Origin: Rhizobium bangladeshense
GTDB taxonomy: Bacteria > Pseudomonadota > Alphaproteobacteria > Rhizobiales > Rhizobiaceae
Direction of reading: 5' to 3'
NCBI RefSeq assembly: GCF_017357245.1
Contig: NZ_CP071612.1
Coordinates: forward strand, 3,351,001-3,415,000
DNA: 64,000 bases
Shown: in pieces, positions 8,391 to 17,143 of the stretch
Position numbering within the stretch: the first letter of the stretch is position 1
How the letters are laid out: each line of letters starts with the position of its first letter
Program-made: the position numbers and the translations under genes
The notes under the pieces: generated by a model
Seen by the model: only the letters and a program-made list of their open reading frames with translations
Told to the model about the DNA's origin: nothing
The model's database searches: none

Positions 8391-10666
8391 CAGCTTTCAG
8401 TATAATATCGCGAATACCGCTTGTAATAATATTCGCTGGAACCGAACGTCCGGTAAAGCTTCATCTGCGCCGGATCGACCTTGGTCAATATGGCACCAAC
8501 GCACTTGGAATACAGATCCGGCTCAGACAACAGTGTCGACTGCACCACCTTCCGCGAAGTCTTGCCCCACTCGATCACGAACACGACGGCGTCGAGCTTC
8601 GGATTAATGGCGCGCGCATCCACCACCGGAGCCAGAGGAGGCAAGTCAACGATAATGTAATCGAAACTTTGACGCGCGATTTCCAGAAGCTGATCCATAC
8701 CGCGCGATGCGAGCAGCTCCGACGAATGCGGAACGCGATATCGTGCCACGGTCGGCAAGAATGCCAGCTTGGTCCTGGGGTCGAGGAGAATGAGATCCTT
8801 CAGCGGACGATTGTCGACAATCGCTTCAAGCAAGCCGGCTTCCGCGTGACGGCCGATGGCGCGCGTCGCTCCTGGATTCCGCATATCGCCGTCGATGAGC
8901 AGGCACCGTGCACCTTGCATGGCCAGAAGCTTGGCAAAGTTGATGGCTGTCGTCGACTTACCTTCACCAGGCAAGCTCGACACCATACCGATGACCTTGC
9001 AGCGCTGATCGGACGCACTGATATCGATCGCAATTTTCGCGCTACGCAGCGTCTCGGCGAATGCCGACAGCGGATGCTCCTCGACATAAGTCGTTGTCTT
9101 TCCGCCCCTGGCGATGCTTCGCGGGTTCCCTGGATCGACAAGCGTCGGATCCTCGACATTGTTCTCAATCAGCGGCATGACGCCAAGAGATTCGACATCG
9201 AGCATATCCCTGACATCGTCACCAGTGCGGAAGAAGCGATCGCGGAATTCACGGAAAGCTCCAATGCCGCTACCGAACGCGCACCCCAGGAACATTGCGA
9301 AAGCGATAACGAGGCTTCTTTTTGGAGCGCTCGGCTTCGTCGGCGTCTCCGCGGTCGTGATGATACGTGCGGCAGTTATCGGGAAGCTCTGCTGCTGGAT
9401 CGCTTCTTGATAGCGCGCCAGGAAGCTCTGATAGAGATTCTTGTAGGTATCCCGTGTCCGCTCAAGTTCGCGGAGCTGTACCTGCGTCTCGCCCGCCGTT
9501 GCGGCCACACCCGTTGCCTTATCAACGCTGTCGCGCAGCGATTTTTCGCGGGATTGCGCAACTGTTAGCTCGCTCTGATAGCTTTCGGCGATGCGATTAA
9601 GTTCATCGAACATGAGCCTTTCGTATTCGGCCATTTCCGCACGAAGCCGAACTGCCTGAACGTGGTCCGGGCCAAGCCGCGCTTCGATTTCGGCCTCGAG
9701 CTTCGAAGCTTCCAGATATTTCTTGCGAAGATCGTTTGAAATAGAGCTGTCGAGTACATCGGTCACGATCGCATCGGTCTGTCTGGCGTCGATAATCGAT
9801 TTGATGCGGGTATATTTCGCCTCGGCCTGCGCCGTTTCGGCCTGAGCCTTGATTAACTGGGTGTTCAGCTCGGAAAGCTGCTGCTCACTAAGCAAGGTGC
9901 CCGACCCTGCCTCGACAAGGCCATGCTCGCTGCGGAATTTCTGCACTGCGAGATCGGTATCCAAGGCCTGTTGCCGCAGCTCTTCGATACGCTCCTGCAG
10001 CCACTCGCCGGCTCGGCGTGTCGCCTCATACTTCGAATTCAGTTTATCAACCAGATAAACATCGGCAATAGCGGCGGCGATTTCACGCGCCAGGTCGGGC
10101 GACTGCGAGGTATAAGTGACGTCGAGAACGTAGGATTTGCCGACACGCTCGACATCGATGTTGCCGGCGACGGTTTCCGCGGCCCATCGCCGCTTCATTT
10201 CCGGATCTGGAGCAACTGCCACGTCATCGGCGAACCAGGAGCGAAAATTCAGCAGTGATTTCAGCGTTGCCACAGAAAAGAGCGAGTTTTTCTGTGCCGT
10301 GAAAACCGGATCGTCCACCAGTTTCAACTTGTCGACGACCGCATAGGCGATCGTATCGGACTTCAGCAGCTCGACCTGACTGAGGACCGTGCCTTCGTCA
10401 TCGTCTAGCTGGCCGAAGGCCGCGAGCTGGTTAATCATCTGATTGTCGCTGCGGTCGATCAGCACTTTGGTCTCGGCTGTGTAGACCGGCACTGCAGTCA
10501 GGACATAGACGACACCAAGAATGGCAAAGACGAAAGCGCATACCGCAACGATCCGCCACTGCCGACGGACAATTGCGATAAGCTTGTCGAAATCGATGAA
10601 ATCAGCTTCGTTTCCCGTATCGCGGGAAGGGTCGATACGCGGCGTAAGTTTATCTGGCGACAGCAA
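8390..10666 (-). CDS. pssP: Polysaccharide co-polymerase with BY-kinase domain (PssP/ExoP/Wzc-like)
   Basis: 758 residues. A Wzz domain is bounded by membrane helices at about 38-58 and 457-478 with a long periplasmic coiled coil between. The cytoplasmic tyrosine-kinase domain has Walker A SSLPGEGKSTT (about 560-570), Walker A' CLLIDGDMRNP and Walker B YIIVDLPPL. The C-terminus carries a tyrosine cluster (SSEYYYKRYSRYYTES), the usual autophosphorylation site. These proteins set chain length and couple polymerisation to export. The start is TTG at 10666 with GGAGATCGAAA before it; no nearby ATG keeps the N-terminus. Gene order polymerase, OPX lipoprotein, secreted protein, co-polymerase matches pssT-N-O-P of R. 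leguminosarum, which is the basis of the symbol. Confidence 0.9.
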   Translation of the reverse strand: MLSPDKLTPRIDPSRDTGNEADFIDFDKLIAIVRRQWRIVAVCAFVFAILGVVYVLTAVPVYTAETKVLIDRSDNQMINQLAAFGQLDDDEGTVLSQVELLKSDTIAYAVVDKLKLVDDPVFTAQKNSLFSVATLKSLLNFRSWFADDVAVAPDPEMKRRWAAETVAGNIDVERVGKSYVLDVTYTSQSPDLAREIAAAIADVYLVDKLNSKYEATRRAGEWLQERIEELRQQALDTDLAVQKFRSEHGLVEAGSGTLLSEQQLSELNTQLIKAQAETAQAEAKYTRIKSIIDARQTDAIVTDVLDSSISNDLRKKYLEASKLEAEIEARLGPDHVQAVRLRAEMAEYERLMFDELNRIAESYQSELTVAQSREKSLRDSVDKATGVAATAGETQVQLRELERTRDTYKNLYQSFLARYQEAIQQQSFPITAARIITTAETPTKPSAPKRSLVIAFAMFLGCAFGSGIGAFREFRDRFFRTGDDVRDMLDVESLGVMPLIENNVEDPTLVDPGNPRSIARGGKTTTYVEEHPLSAFAETLRSAKIAIDISASDQRCKVIGMVSSLPGEGKSTTAINFAKLLAMQGARCLLIDGDMRNPGATRAIGRHAEAGLLEAIVDNRPLKDLILLDPRTKLAFLPTVARYRVPHSSELLASRGMDQLLEIARQSFDYIIVDLPPLAPVVDARAINPKLDAVVFVIEWGKTSRKVVQSTLLSEPDLYSKCVGAILTKVDPAQMKLYRTFGSSEYYYKRYSRYYTES

Positions 10667-10717
10667 TTTCGATCTCCAACAAAGGCGTCAAGCGCTAAGA
10701 TCTACAGGCAATTCCAG

Positions 10718-11431
10718 CTATTGTGTGACGGGGACGCTCTGACTCGTCGACTCCGTCGTATCAGATGACGACTGTCCCGCTCCTCCCGTGCTGATGGCTA
10801 TCGTCGTCGAACTCCTGGACGAGCTGTCCTCCTCCTCGCTCGCATCCGAAACCCTCAGCGTGCCCGCAGTCGTGGCGCTGCCATCAAACGGCGTACCGTC
10901 ATCCGAGCCCGGGCCTGTCGGCCCAATTGAGCCAGTGTTGCCGATACCGGATGCTGCGGCAAGCGCACCTGTGCTGGGGCCAAGCGCGGCGGTCCCGCCT
11001 TCTGCGAGAACTTTTGCGAAGGCTGTCAGCAGCGGCGCAAGGTTGGGATCGGCGCTGGCCGCTTCGGCAACCGCTTTTTCGATCGCCAGTTTGAACTGCG
11101 GATCCGACACCTGGCAACTGTTTGCGGCTCGCCCAAGACCCGATCCGATCGCGGCCATCTGCGCGGCACTGGCACTCTTAGCCTGCTCGATCACCGGCAA
11201 CAGGGCGTCGTTGCTGCTCGCCACCAGCGCTCGAACGCGCGATGACAAAACCAGCGGATCGGACATGTCGAGCAAAACGGCAGGACTGGCGGTAAATCCG
11301 CTGACGTCAACGGTTGTGAGATTTGCAGCCCCCAGGCAAGCAGCCGCGAAAGCGCTCGAAGTCATGCCGACAAACATTGCCGCGGCAATTCCGCCATATG
11401 CAAGTTTACGATGAACACTAAACCTTGCCAT
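10718..11431 (-). CDS. pssO: Secreted protein of the export operon (position of pssO)
   Basis: 237 residues with a clear Sec signal peptide (GGIAAAMFVGMTSSAFAA, cleavage near residue 30). The body is alanine-rich and helical, with two cysteines after the signal (AACLGAA and NSCQVSD). The C-terminal 60 residues are low-complexity Gly/Ser/Thr/Asp. It lies between the OPX lipoprotein and the co-polymerase, as PssO, a secreted envelope protein of similar size, does in R. leguminosarum. The name rests on position, size and signal peptide only. Its exact role in exopolysaccharide export is unknown. Confidence 0.65.
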   Translation of the reverse strand: MARFSVHRKLAYGGIAAAMFVGMTSSAFAAACLGAANLTTVDVSGFTASPAVLLDMSDPLVLSSRVRALVASSNDALLPVIEQAKSASAAQMAAIGSGLGRAANSCQVSDPQFKLAIEKAVAEAASADPNLAPLLTAFAKVLAEGGTAALGPSTGALAAASGIGNTGSIGPTGPGSDDGTPFDGSATTAGTLRVSDASEEEDSSSRSSTTIAISTGGAGQSSSDTTESTSQSVPVTQ

Positions 11432-11512
11432 AAGTGGCTTCCTTCATCAAATCCACTATCGAAAAACAGGCCCCGGCACCGATCGTTTATGAGCGGCGCC
11501 GGCTATTCCCCA

Positions 11513-12724
11513 TTAACGCCCGAGCTCTCGCACCGCACTGCGTGTATCGCGTGCGTCGTCCGTCACGCCGGCCACAGTGGACGATACCGAGTTTACGATG
11601 TCAAGGAACTTGACCAATTCAATAGAGTCCGAATTGGAAATATAGATAATATCCTTGTCTTCCATCTTGAATTGCTGAGCAGCAAACAGGGTTGCCGGGT
11701 CACGAAGATTGGCGCGGACAATCACAGGAACCGTATCGCCAGCGAACCTCGTCGTATCCACATGCATCGCCGCAACCGTCTTCTTCGGGACAAGACGGTA
11801 GAGCAGGACCTGAGACGGATCCGCCCGATCGTCACGCAGGCCGCCGGCCTTGGCGATCGCCTCCCCGAGGCTCAGGTCCGACTCTTCGAAATCAAACCGG
11901 CCGCTGACGCCAGCTGCGCCGAGCGCGAGAAAGGTGCGGCGCTCATGATCGACGGAGATCGTATCATCCGGCGCGACATAGATATTCTCAGCGGGGTTCT
12001 TCAGCAGCGTATTATAAGCGACGGTTGCCGTCCTGCCGCGGCGCTGCAGCGTCACATTCGTTTCGATGTTATTGGTCGTCAAACCACCCGCGGCGGAAAT
12101 GACGTCGAGAATGCGCTCACCGGCCGGGCTGACCTGAACGCGCTGAGGATTGTTGACGTCCCCAAGCACGGCTACCTGACTCGAGCGGTTGGTGGTCGTT
12201 GTGATCACCACCTGAGGCTCGATTGCGCGGCTGGCCAGACGGTCCTCCACATCCTGCTCAACGGTCTCCTTCAGGCGACCGGCAGCCGGAACGCGACCCG
12301 CGTAGGGGATCGTGATCGTTCCGTTTCTGTCGATGGTCTGCGCCGGCAGAGAGATATAATTGCCAGGTCGGCTACCGGCGTCGGAGGGAATGAAGAGGCC
12401 GCCGGACTGCGCTTCAAAGATCGCAACCTCGACGACATCGCCATAACCAAGCGGAATTTCAGGCGCACCGCCGCGACCACCACCAAAACCCTTGAAGGAG
12501 GTGGGCTGCGGAGATGAGAAATAGGGCAGGACGTTCTTGCTGAGATCAATCAGGGCGTAGTCGATACCGACGCGACGCTCCTTCGTTGTTACCTTCACCG
12601 CCGCCCCTCGATCAACATCTTTGTGATCTGGGCCGGACCTTGGCAAGGACGTGCAGCTTGCCAATATACTCGTTAGCGCTACAACAATGGCGACGCGTGT
12701 ACTACCAACAGGAAAACAACCCAT
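11513..12724 (-). CDS. pssN: Outer-membrane polysaccharide export lipoprotein (OPX/Wza, PssN-like)
   Basis: 403 residues from ATG 12724; the longer frame would need TTG. A lipobox (LTSILASC) predicts lipidation at about Cys24. Next come the Poly_export domain (PLGYGDVVEVAIFEAQSGGL, about residue 80) with IDRNGTITIPYAGRVPAAG, and then SLBB domains (VAVLGDVNNPQRVQVSPAG; FLALGAAGVSGRFDF). OPX proteins form the outer-membrane channel and work with the co-polymerase encoded downstream. Length and lipoprotein nature match PssN. The operon continues leftward through the secreted protein, co-polymerase and TPR-like protein. Confidence 0.88.
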   Translation of the reverse strand: MGCFPVGSTRVAIVVALTSILASCTSLPRSGPDHKDVDRGAAVKVTTKERRVGIDYALIDLSKNVLPYFSSPQPTSFKGFGGGRGGAPEIPLGYGDVVEVAIFEAQSGGLFIPSDAGSRPGNYISLPAQTIDRNGTITIPYAGRVPAAGRLKETVEQDVEDRLASRAIEPQVVITTTTNRSSQVAVLGDVNNPQRVQVSPAGERILDVISAAGGLTTNNIETNVTLQRRGRTATVAYNTLLKNPAENIYVAPDDTISVDHERRTFLALGAAGVSGRFDFEESDLSLGEAIAKAGGLRDDRADPSQVLLYRLVPKKTVAAMHVDTTRFAGDTVPVIVRANLRDPATLFAAQQFKMEDKDIIYISNSDSIELVKFLDIVNSVSSTVAGVTDDARDTRSAVRELGR

Positions 12725-13025
12725 AGAATAACCCGTGTTGACGCCCTTGAAGCTACTGCTCCGCAATCGGACAAATTACAAGACAATCCCTGATCATTAA
12801 TTACCAAAAGCCGTTTATCATTCTCTAACTGTGGCAGCTTGGCAACGCCAAGCCCTTCAACAAACGAACGGCCTCGGCCCGGCTCTCTGACGCCGGCGAT
12901 AATCTAAAGGCTGCGTCCGCTATAAAATCTCTTGCATTTAAGAGTCAACCCGCAGCCCTCAATCTGTCGGTATTTTCGGAAAACCTTCATAATTCCATTT
13001 ATTTAAACTGTTATGCGCTGGTCGG
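12725..13025. other. Intergenic spacer between polymerase and OPX genes
   Basis: About 300 bases between two leftward genes, with no coding frame. The part next to the polymerase stop (12960-13020) is AT-rich. A separate promoter for the OPX operon is likely here, but no element could be fixed with confidence. Confidence 0.35.
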
Positions 13026-14435
13026 TCACCCATATTGGCGTTCATTTTTGCCATGACTGCGGCCGAGGCTGATCGCCACGACGGCGCTCAGAAAGGCGGA
13101 GAAAAATACCGCGAAGCCAGGGATTTGAAGCGAAAAGTCGACCGCCGCATGAAGGGCGACCAGGACCGTTCCCGCTATGCCGAGTAGAACATAGTACCTG
13201 AGGCGCCGCCTCTCGGAGAGCCCACGCCAGAAAACCCTCGCAAGCACCGCGAAAGTAACGAGCGTCGCAACCGGAAACGTTACCCCCAGCCCCAGAAATC
13301 CTTCGAGATAGAAATTATGTGCGCGGTCAAAAATCCCGAAGATGCCGCAGGCTGGATCGCGGTAGGCCGAAAACACCGTGCGAAAGGTTCCCAGGCCAGT
13401 TCCCGTCAACCAGTGATCCGAAATGGCACGCCATATGCCCGGCAGAATACAGAAACGATCGTCATCCTCGAGCCGCCGCTCCTGTGCACGCAAAATCGCT
13501 CGTCCTGCAAACATGCTTAGCAAAAGAACGATGAAGATGACCGCGGAAAGAAGCTTCAACACCGAGCGCCATCTCGGCACCGGTGTTATGTATCGCCTTG
13601 AGCTGTTCCAATTGATGACAAGCCATGGAAAATAGATGAGAGCAGCAACAAAAGTCGCGAATATGCCGGCGCGTGATCGGCTCAGCATCAACGCGGTGAA
13701 ACATGCGCACAGGAGCAGAATGCAGATCCATGTTCTCAAGAGCAGAAGGTTTCGGCCGGGCTCGCCAGGCGGGTGGGCTGAATAGGAACGAGCGATGTCC
13801 CTCACCAGCGTCAGCATGAGCAACGTTCCTAGTCCGAGGAAGGTCGCAGCGGTATTGCGGTTGACGAAGACGGCGGTCAGGCTGTCGAGATAGGCGTGTT
13901 TTTCGACGACGATCAGGACGTCGGGAAACATGGAGAATTGCAGCAGGCCGAAAACGGCGACGCCCCCTGCAGCAAGTCCCAGACCGGTAAGCAATTTCCG
14001 TGCGCGTTGATCGGTATCGCACAAGATCAGGCCGGTCAGAAACGTCACGAAAGGAAGAGCCACCCAGAGGATCGAGGCAAGCGTATCGGCCGGCTCGACG
14101 GAGATCACTGCATGTTGGACGCCCGCCAGATCGCGCGCAGCGCGCCAAGCGGGGTTCGCCAGCCAGTTGGCCGGCAATTCGATTGTCTGGATAAACGTCC
14201 AGCTCGTCAGCACGACGAGTAAAGACAAGGCGATGTTGAACACCCACCTCCCGTGTTTTGGCAGCGCGAACAGCAATCCCGCAAGGATGGCGAGAGCAAA
14301 CATTCCGATTGCGGCGAAAGCGAAGGGAAAGGGCGTGACGCTCCCAAAAGGAACGAGTGTCAATATAACCAGGCCGATAAAGGCAACGAGAATCGCCTCC
14401 CGCAAGACCTGCCTGTTGATGAGGTTGGATAGCAT
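13026..14435 (-). CDS. pssT: O-antigen ligase/polymerase-like membrane protein (Wzy type, PssT position)
   Basis: 469 residues with about eleven or twelve hydrophobic helices. The largest periplasmic loop, about residues 310-380, contains the Wzy_C-type signature (IWRAISDHWLTGTGLGTF then RAHNFYLEGFLGLGV). An upstream loop holds FVNRNTAATFLGLG and LSRSRAG, both typical of O-antigen ligase-family enzymes. These polymerise lipid-linked repeat units at the periplasmic face. As the first gene of the leftward export set, it fits the PssT slot. Substrate specificity cannot be read from sequence, and no flippase or glycosyltransferase lies in the window. Confidence 0.82.
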   Translation of the reverse strand: MLSNLINRQVLREAILVAFIGLVILTLVPFGSVTPFPFAFAAIGMFALAILAGLLFALPKHGRWVFNIALSLLVVLTSWTFIQTIELPANWLANPAWRAARDLAGVQHAVISVEPADTLASILWVALPFVTFLTGLILCDTDQRARKLLTGLGLAAGGVAVFGLLQFSMFPDVLIVVEKHAYLDSLTAVFVNRNTAATFLGLGTLLMLTLVRDIARSYSAHPPGEPGRNLLLLRTWICILLLCACFTALMLSRSRAGIFATFVAALIYFPWLVINWNSSRRYITPVPRWRSVLKLLSAVIFIVLLLSMFAGRAILRAQERRLEDDDRFCILPGIWRAISDHWLTGTGLGTFRTVFSAYRDPACGIFGIFDRAHNFYLEGFLGLGVTFPVATLVTFAVLARVFWRGLSERRRLRYYVLLGIAGTVLVALHAAVDFSLQIPGFAVFFSAFLSAVVAISLGRSHGKNERQYG

Positions 14436-14563
14436 TTGACTTCGCTTACCAGCAGCGGCACCGAGGGGATTACAACCGTTACGGTTAATATACTCGTACT
14501 AACATAAGTTGCATATCAAGCGCTAGCGTGTTAAAGTGCAACAGAATTCCACATAGTTTAAAA

Positions 14564-14595
14564 TTGTCTCGAACGGCTTAAGCCAATCGAGACAA
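14564..14595. promoter_or_regulatory. 32-bp dyad between divergent polymerase and peptidase genes
   Basis: Outer arms TTGTCTCG and CGAGACAA (perfect 8 bp) enclose an inner perfect 10-bp palindrome GGCTTAAGCC, joined by AAC on the left and AAT on the right. It lies 129 bp from the polymerase start and 143 bp from the peptidase start. Dyads of this size in a divergent promoter usually bind a dimeric or tetrameric regulator. No regulator is assigned. Confidence 0.55.
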
Positions 14596-14737
14596 GACCC
14601 GATTATGCTCCTCATGCAGCAGAAACGGGATAGACGTTCTGTGCCATATACTTGGCAGATCACTAAATCGCCATGCCATTGACTGCGCGAAAAGGCAAGC
14701 CTGATCTCAATCGGTTGCCCTGACGGGGATTTAAGAG

Positions 14738-15337
14738 ATGAAGAAAACGTTTGTTACACTTCTGGCGCTTGCTTTTACGGCTGGCAATGCCTGCTCGGCA
14801 TTTGCCGCCGGCCCCACAGGTCTTGCCCGCGGCCTGAACGACAATTCGGCGGTCAGCTACATCTCTGAAAAAGGCAAGATCATTCCGCCCTTCGCCCAGG
14901 TGCTGTTCTGCGCCCAGAACCCAGCCGAATGCCGCGACAACAATGGATTGGCTGTCATCACGCTGACGGACAAGGAGATGCTGCAACTGAAAAATGTAAA
15001 CAGCTCCGTCAACCGGACGATGGTCGGCCGGAACGATCCCCGCAACGAATTGAACGGCGACGTCTGGAGGGTGAATGTGCGCAGCGGCGACTGCGAAGAT
15101 TTTGCGTTGACCAAACGCAGTCGACTGATAGCGATGGGCTGGTCGTCGCGCGCCCTGCGGATTGCGACAGCGTTTACGCCTTCCGGGGAAGGACATGCAG
15201 TGCTAGTGGTCAGAACCGACATGGGCGACCTTGTGCTCGACAACAGGCAAAGCAGCATCAAGAACTGGCACGATACCGACCTGCGATGGGACAAGATTCA
15301 ATCGGGAACAGACCCCTACGTCTGGTATCGGCTGTAG
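14738..15337 (+). CDS. Transglutaminase-like cysteine peptidase (BTLCP family, LapG-related)
   Basis: 199 residues with a signal peptide (LLALAFTAGNACSAFAA), so it acts in the periplasm or outside. The catalytic triad is visible: Cys about 118 in RSGDCEDFALTKR, His about 152 in GEGHAVLVV and Asp about 167 in LVLDNR. BTLCP proteins such as LapG cleave large adhesins. In rhizobia many single-domain copies exist with unknown targets. It lies between the polysaccharide export genes and rkpK, is divergent from the polymerase gene, and is followed by its own hairpin. No LapD-like partner is in the window. A processing role toward type I-secreted surface proteins is a testable idea, not shown. Confidence 0.85.
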   Translation: MKKTFVTLLALAFTAGNACSAFAAGPTGLARGLNDNSAVSYISEKGKIIPPFAQVLFCAQNPAECRDNNGLAVITLTDKEMLQLKNVNSSVNRTMVGRNDPRNELNGDVWRVNVRSGDCEDFALTKRSRLIAMGWSSRALRIATAFTPSGEGHAVLVVRTDMGDLVLDNRQSSIKNWHDTDLRWDKIQSGTDPYVWYRL

Positions 15338-15381
15338 CAGCCAAGGCAGTCCACAGGACAATTCCTCCCGTTACGGAATTG

Positions 15382-15414
15382 AAGTCGAGCCGGCTATAAC
15401 GAACGGCTCGACTT
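15382..15414 (+). terminator. Terminator after the BTLCP gene
   Basis: A perfect 11-bp stem (AAGTCGAGCCG and CGGCTCGACTT) with an 11-base loop, 45 bases past the stop. Only GTCAT follows, so it lacks a uridine tract. Confidence 0.6.
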
Positions 15415-15555
15415 GTCATATCGCCCACACAAACCTATGTTTTTGCTGTCGCGGGGTAGCCGGCAACGAGCAGAGGCACCTCGAGTACGACTTCCGATGT
15501 GGGTATCAAGCGATCTTCGATATTGTCTTTTGGCCCAGATTCAGTATGACGAACC

Positions 15556-15576
15556 TCATGCTGCGACGCAGCATGA
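15556..15576 (+). promoter_or_regulatory. 21-bp perfect palindrome upstream of rkpK
   Basis: TCATGCTGCG-A-CGCAGCATGA ends 28 bases before the rkpK ATG. It may be an operator or a leader-RNA hairpin just upstream of the ribosome-binding region (GAGGGAAAT). Confidence 0.5.
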
Positions 15577-15604
15577 CGTTCTACTCTAATGATTTGAGGG
15601 AAAT

Positions 15605-16924
15605 ATGCGCATCACGATGATTGGATCAGGCTATGTAGGCCTCGTTTCAGGCGTTTGCTTTGCGGATTTCGGCCACGACGTCATCTGCGTCGACAAGGAT
15701 CTGAGCAAGATCGAGGCCCTTCGCGAAGGCCGCATTCCGATCTACGAGCCGGGTCTCGATCAGCTGGTTGCCGAAAACACCAGCACCGGCCGCCTGTCGT
15801 TTTCGACGGATGTCGGCGAAAGCGTGCGTGGCGCCGACGTCGTGTTCATTGCTGTCGGCACGCCGTCCCGGCGCGGCGACGGCCATGCCGACCTCTCCTA
15901 CGTCTATGCGGCTGCGCGCGAGATTGCCACTTATGTGGAAGGCTTCACGGTCATCGTCACCAAATCGACGGTGCCGGTCGGCACCGGCGATGAGGTTGAG
16001 CGCATCATGCGGGAAACCAATCCTGCAGCGGATATCGCCGTCGTTTCCAACCCGGAATTCCTCCGTGAAGGTGCGGCGATCGAAGACTTCAAGCGCCCTG
16101 ACCGTATCGTCGTCGGGCTGAACGACGATCGGGCGCGCGAAACCATGACCGAAGTCTATCGCCCGCTTTACCTCAATCAGGCACCCTTGGTTTTCACGAC
16201 CCGCCGCACCTCCGAACTGATCAAATATGCCGCTAACGCATTTCTTGCGATGAAGATCACCTTCATCAATGAGATCGCCGATCTCTGCGAGCGGGTCGAC
16301 GCAAACGTCCAGGATGTCTCGCGCGGCATCGGCCTCGATGGCCGTATCGGTTCAAAGTTCCTGCATGCAGGCCCCGGTTACGGCGGCTCGTGCTTCCCCA
16401 AGGACACCCTTGCCCTTGCCAAGACCGCGCAGGATCACGACGCCCCGATCCGTCTCATCGAGACGACGATCTCGATCAACGACAACCGTAAGCGAGCGAT
16501 GGGACGCAAGGTCATTTCGGCCGTCGGCGGAGACATTCGCGGCAAGAAGATCGCCATCCTCGGACTGACCTTCAAGCCGAACACCGACGACATGCGCGAC
16601 AGCCCGGCCATCGCCATCATCCAGACGCTGCAGGACGCCGGCGCCCAGGTCGTCGGCTATGATCCCGAGGGTATGGATAATGCCCGCAAGGTCATCGAGA
16701 ACATCGAATATGCGAACGGCCCCTACGAAGCCGCTGCCGACGCCGATGCCCTCGTCATCGTCACCGAATGGAACCAGTTCCGAGCACTCGATTTCAATCG
16801 CCTGAAGCAGTCGATGCGCGCTCCGGTACTCGTCGATCTGCGCAACATCTATCGCAGCGACGAAATCCGCAAACACGGTTTTACCTATACCGGTATCGGC
16901 ACCAACCTTTACCAGGACGCCTGA
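15605..16924 (+). CDS. rkpK: UDP-glucose 6-dehydrogenase
   Basis: 439 residues. It oxidises UDP-glucose to UDP-glucuronate in the cytosol, feeding exopolysaccharide, capsular polysaccharide and LPS. The Rossmann motif GSGYVGLVSG starts at residue 8. VGTPSRRGDGHADLSYV and KSTVPVGTG follow, and the catalytic cysteine sits in GPGYGGSCFPKDT (about residue 262). The C-terminal domain has LGLTFKPNTDDMRDSPA. Full family length. The start ATG has TGAGGGAAAT ahead of it. It stands alone between a palindrome and a strong terminator. The epimerase for the next step (lpsL) is about 9 kb downstream. Confidence 0.95.
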   Translation: MRITMIGSGYVGLVSGVCFADFGHDVICVDKDLSKIEALREGRIPIYEPGLDQLVAENTSTGRLSFSTDVGESVRGADVVFIAVGTPSRRGDGHADLSYVYAAAREIATYVEGFTVIVTKSTVPVGTGDEVERIMRETNPAADIAVVSNPEFLREGAAIEDFKRPDRIVVGLNDDRARETMTEVYRPLYLNQAPLVFTTRRTSELIKYAANAFLAMKITFINEIADLCERVDANVQDVSRGIGLDGRIGSKFLHAGPGYGGSCFPKDTLALAKTAQDHDAPIRLIETTISINDNRKRAMGRKVISAVGGDIRGKKIAILGLTFKPNTDDMRDSPAIAIIQTLQDAGAQVVGYDPEGMDNARKVIENIEYANGPYEAAADADALVIVTEWNQFRALDFNRLKQSMRAPVLVDLRNIYRSDEIRKHGFTYTGIGTNLYQDA

Positions 16925-16953
16925 GAGAGCCTGACAAATACGTGAAGCTTCTG

Positions 16954-16984
16954 ACGCCGCGGCACAATCCCGCGGCGTTTTTTT
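16954..16984 (+). terminator. Rho-independent terminator of rkpK
   Basis: A 9-bp GC-rich stem (ACGCCGCGG and CCGCGGCGT) with a 7-base loop, followed by seven T residues. Confidence 0.92.
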
Positions 16985-17143
16985 GAATCGTGCCGCCGAA
17001 ACCGAAGCAGTTTTTGGTTGGCGTCACGTTCTCCTTGCCCAGCTCATCGGCCCGAAGATCGGAATGGATTTTCGGAAGGCACCGATGCGTTAGATTCAGA
17101 GTGTTGAAGTGTCCTTACTGTGTGCGGGAAGGAGCACGGCGCT

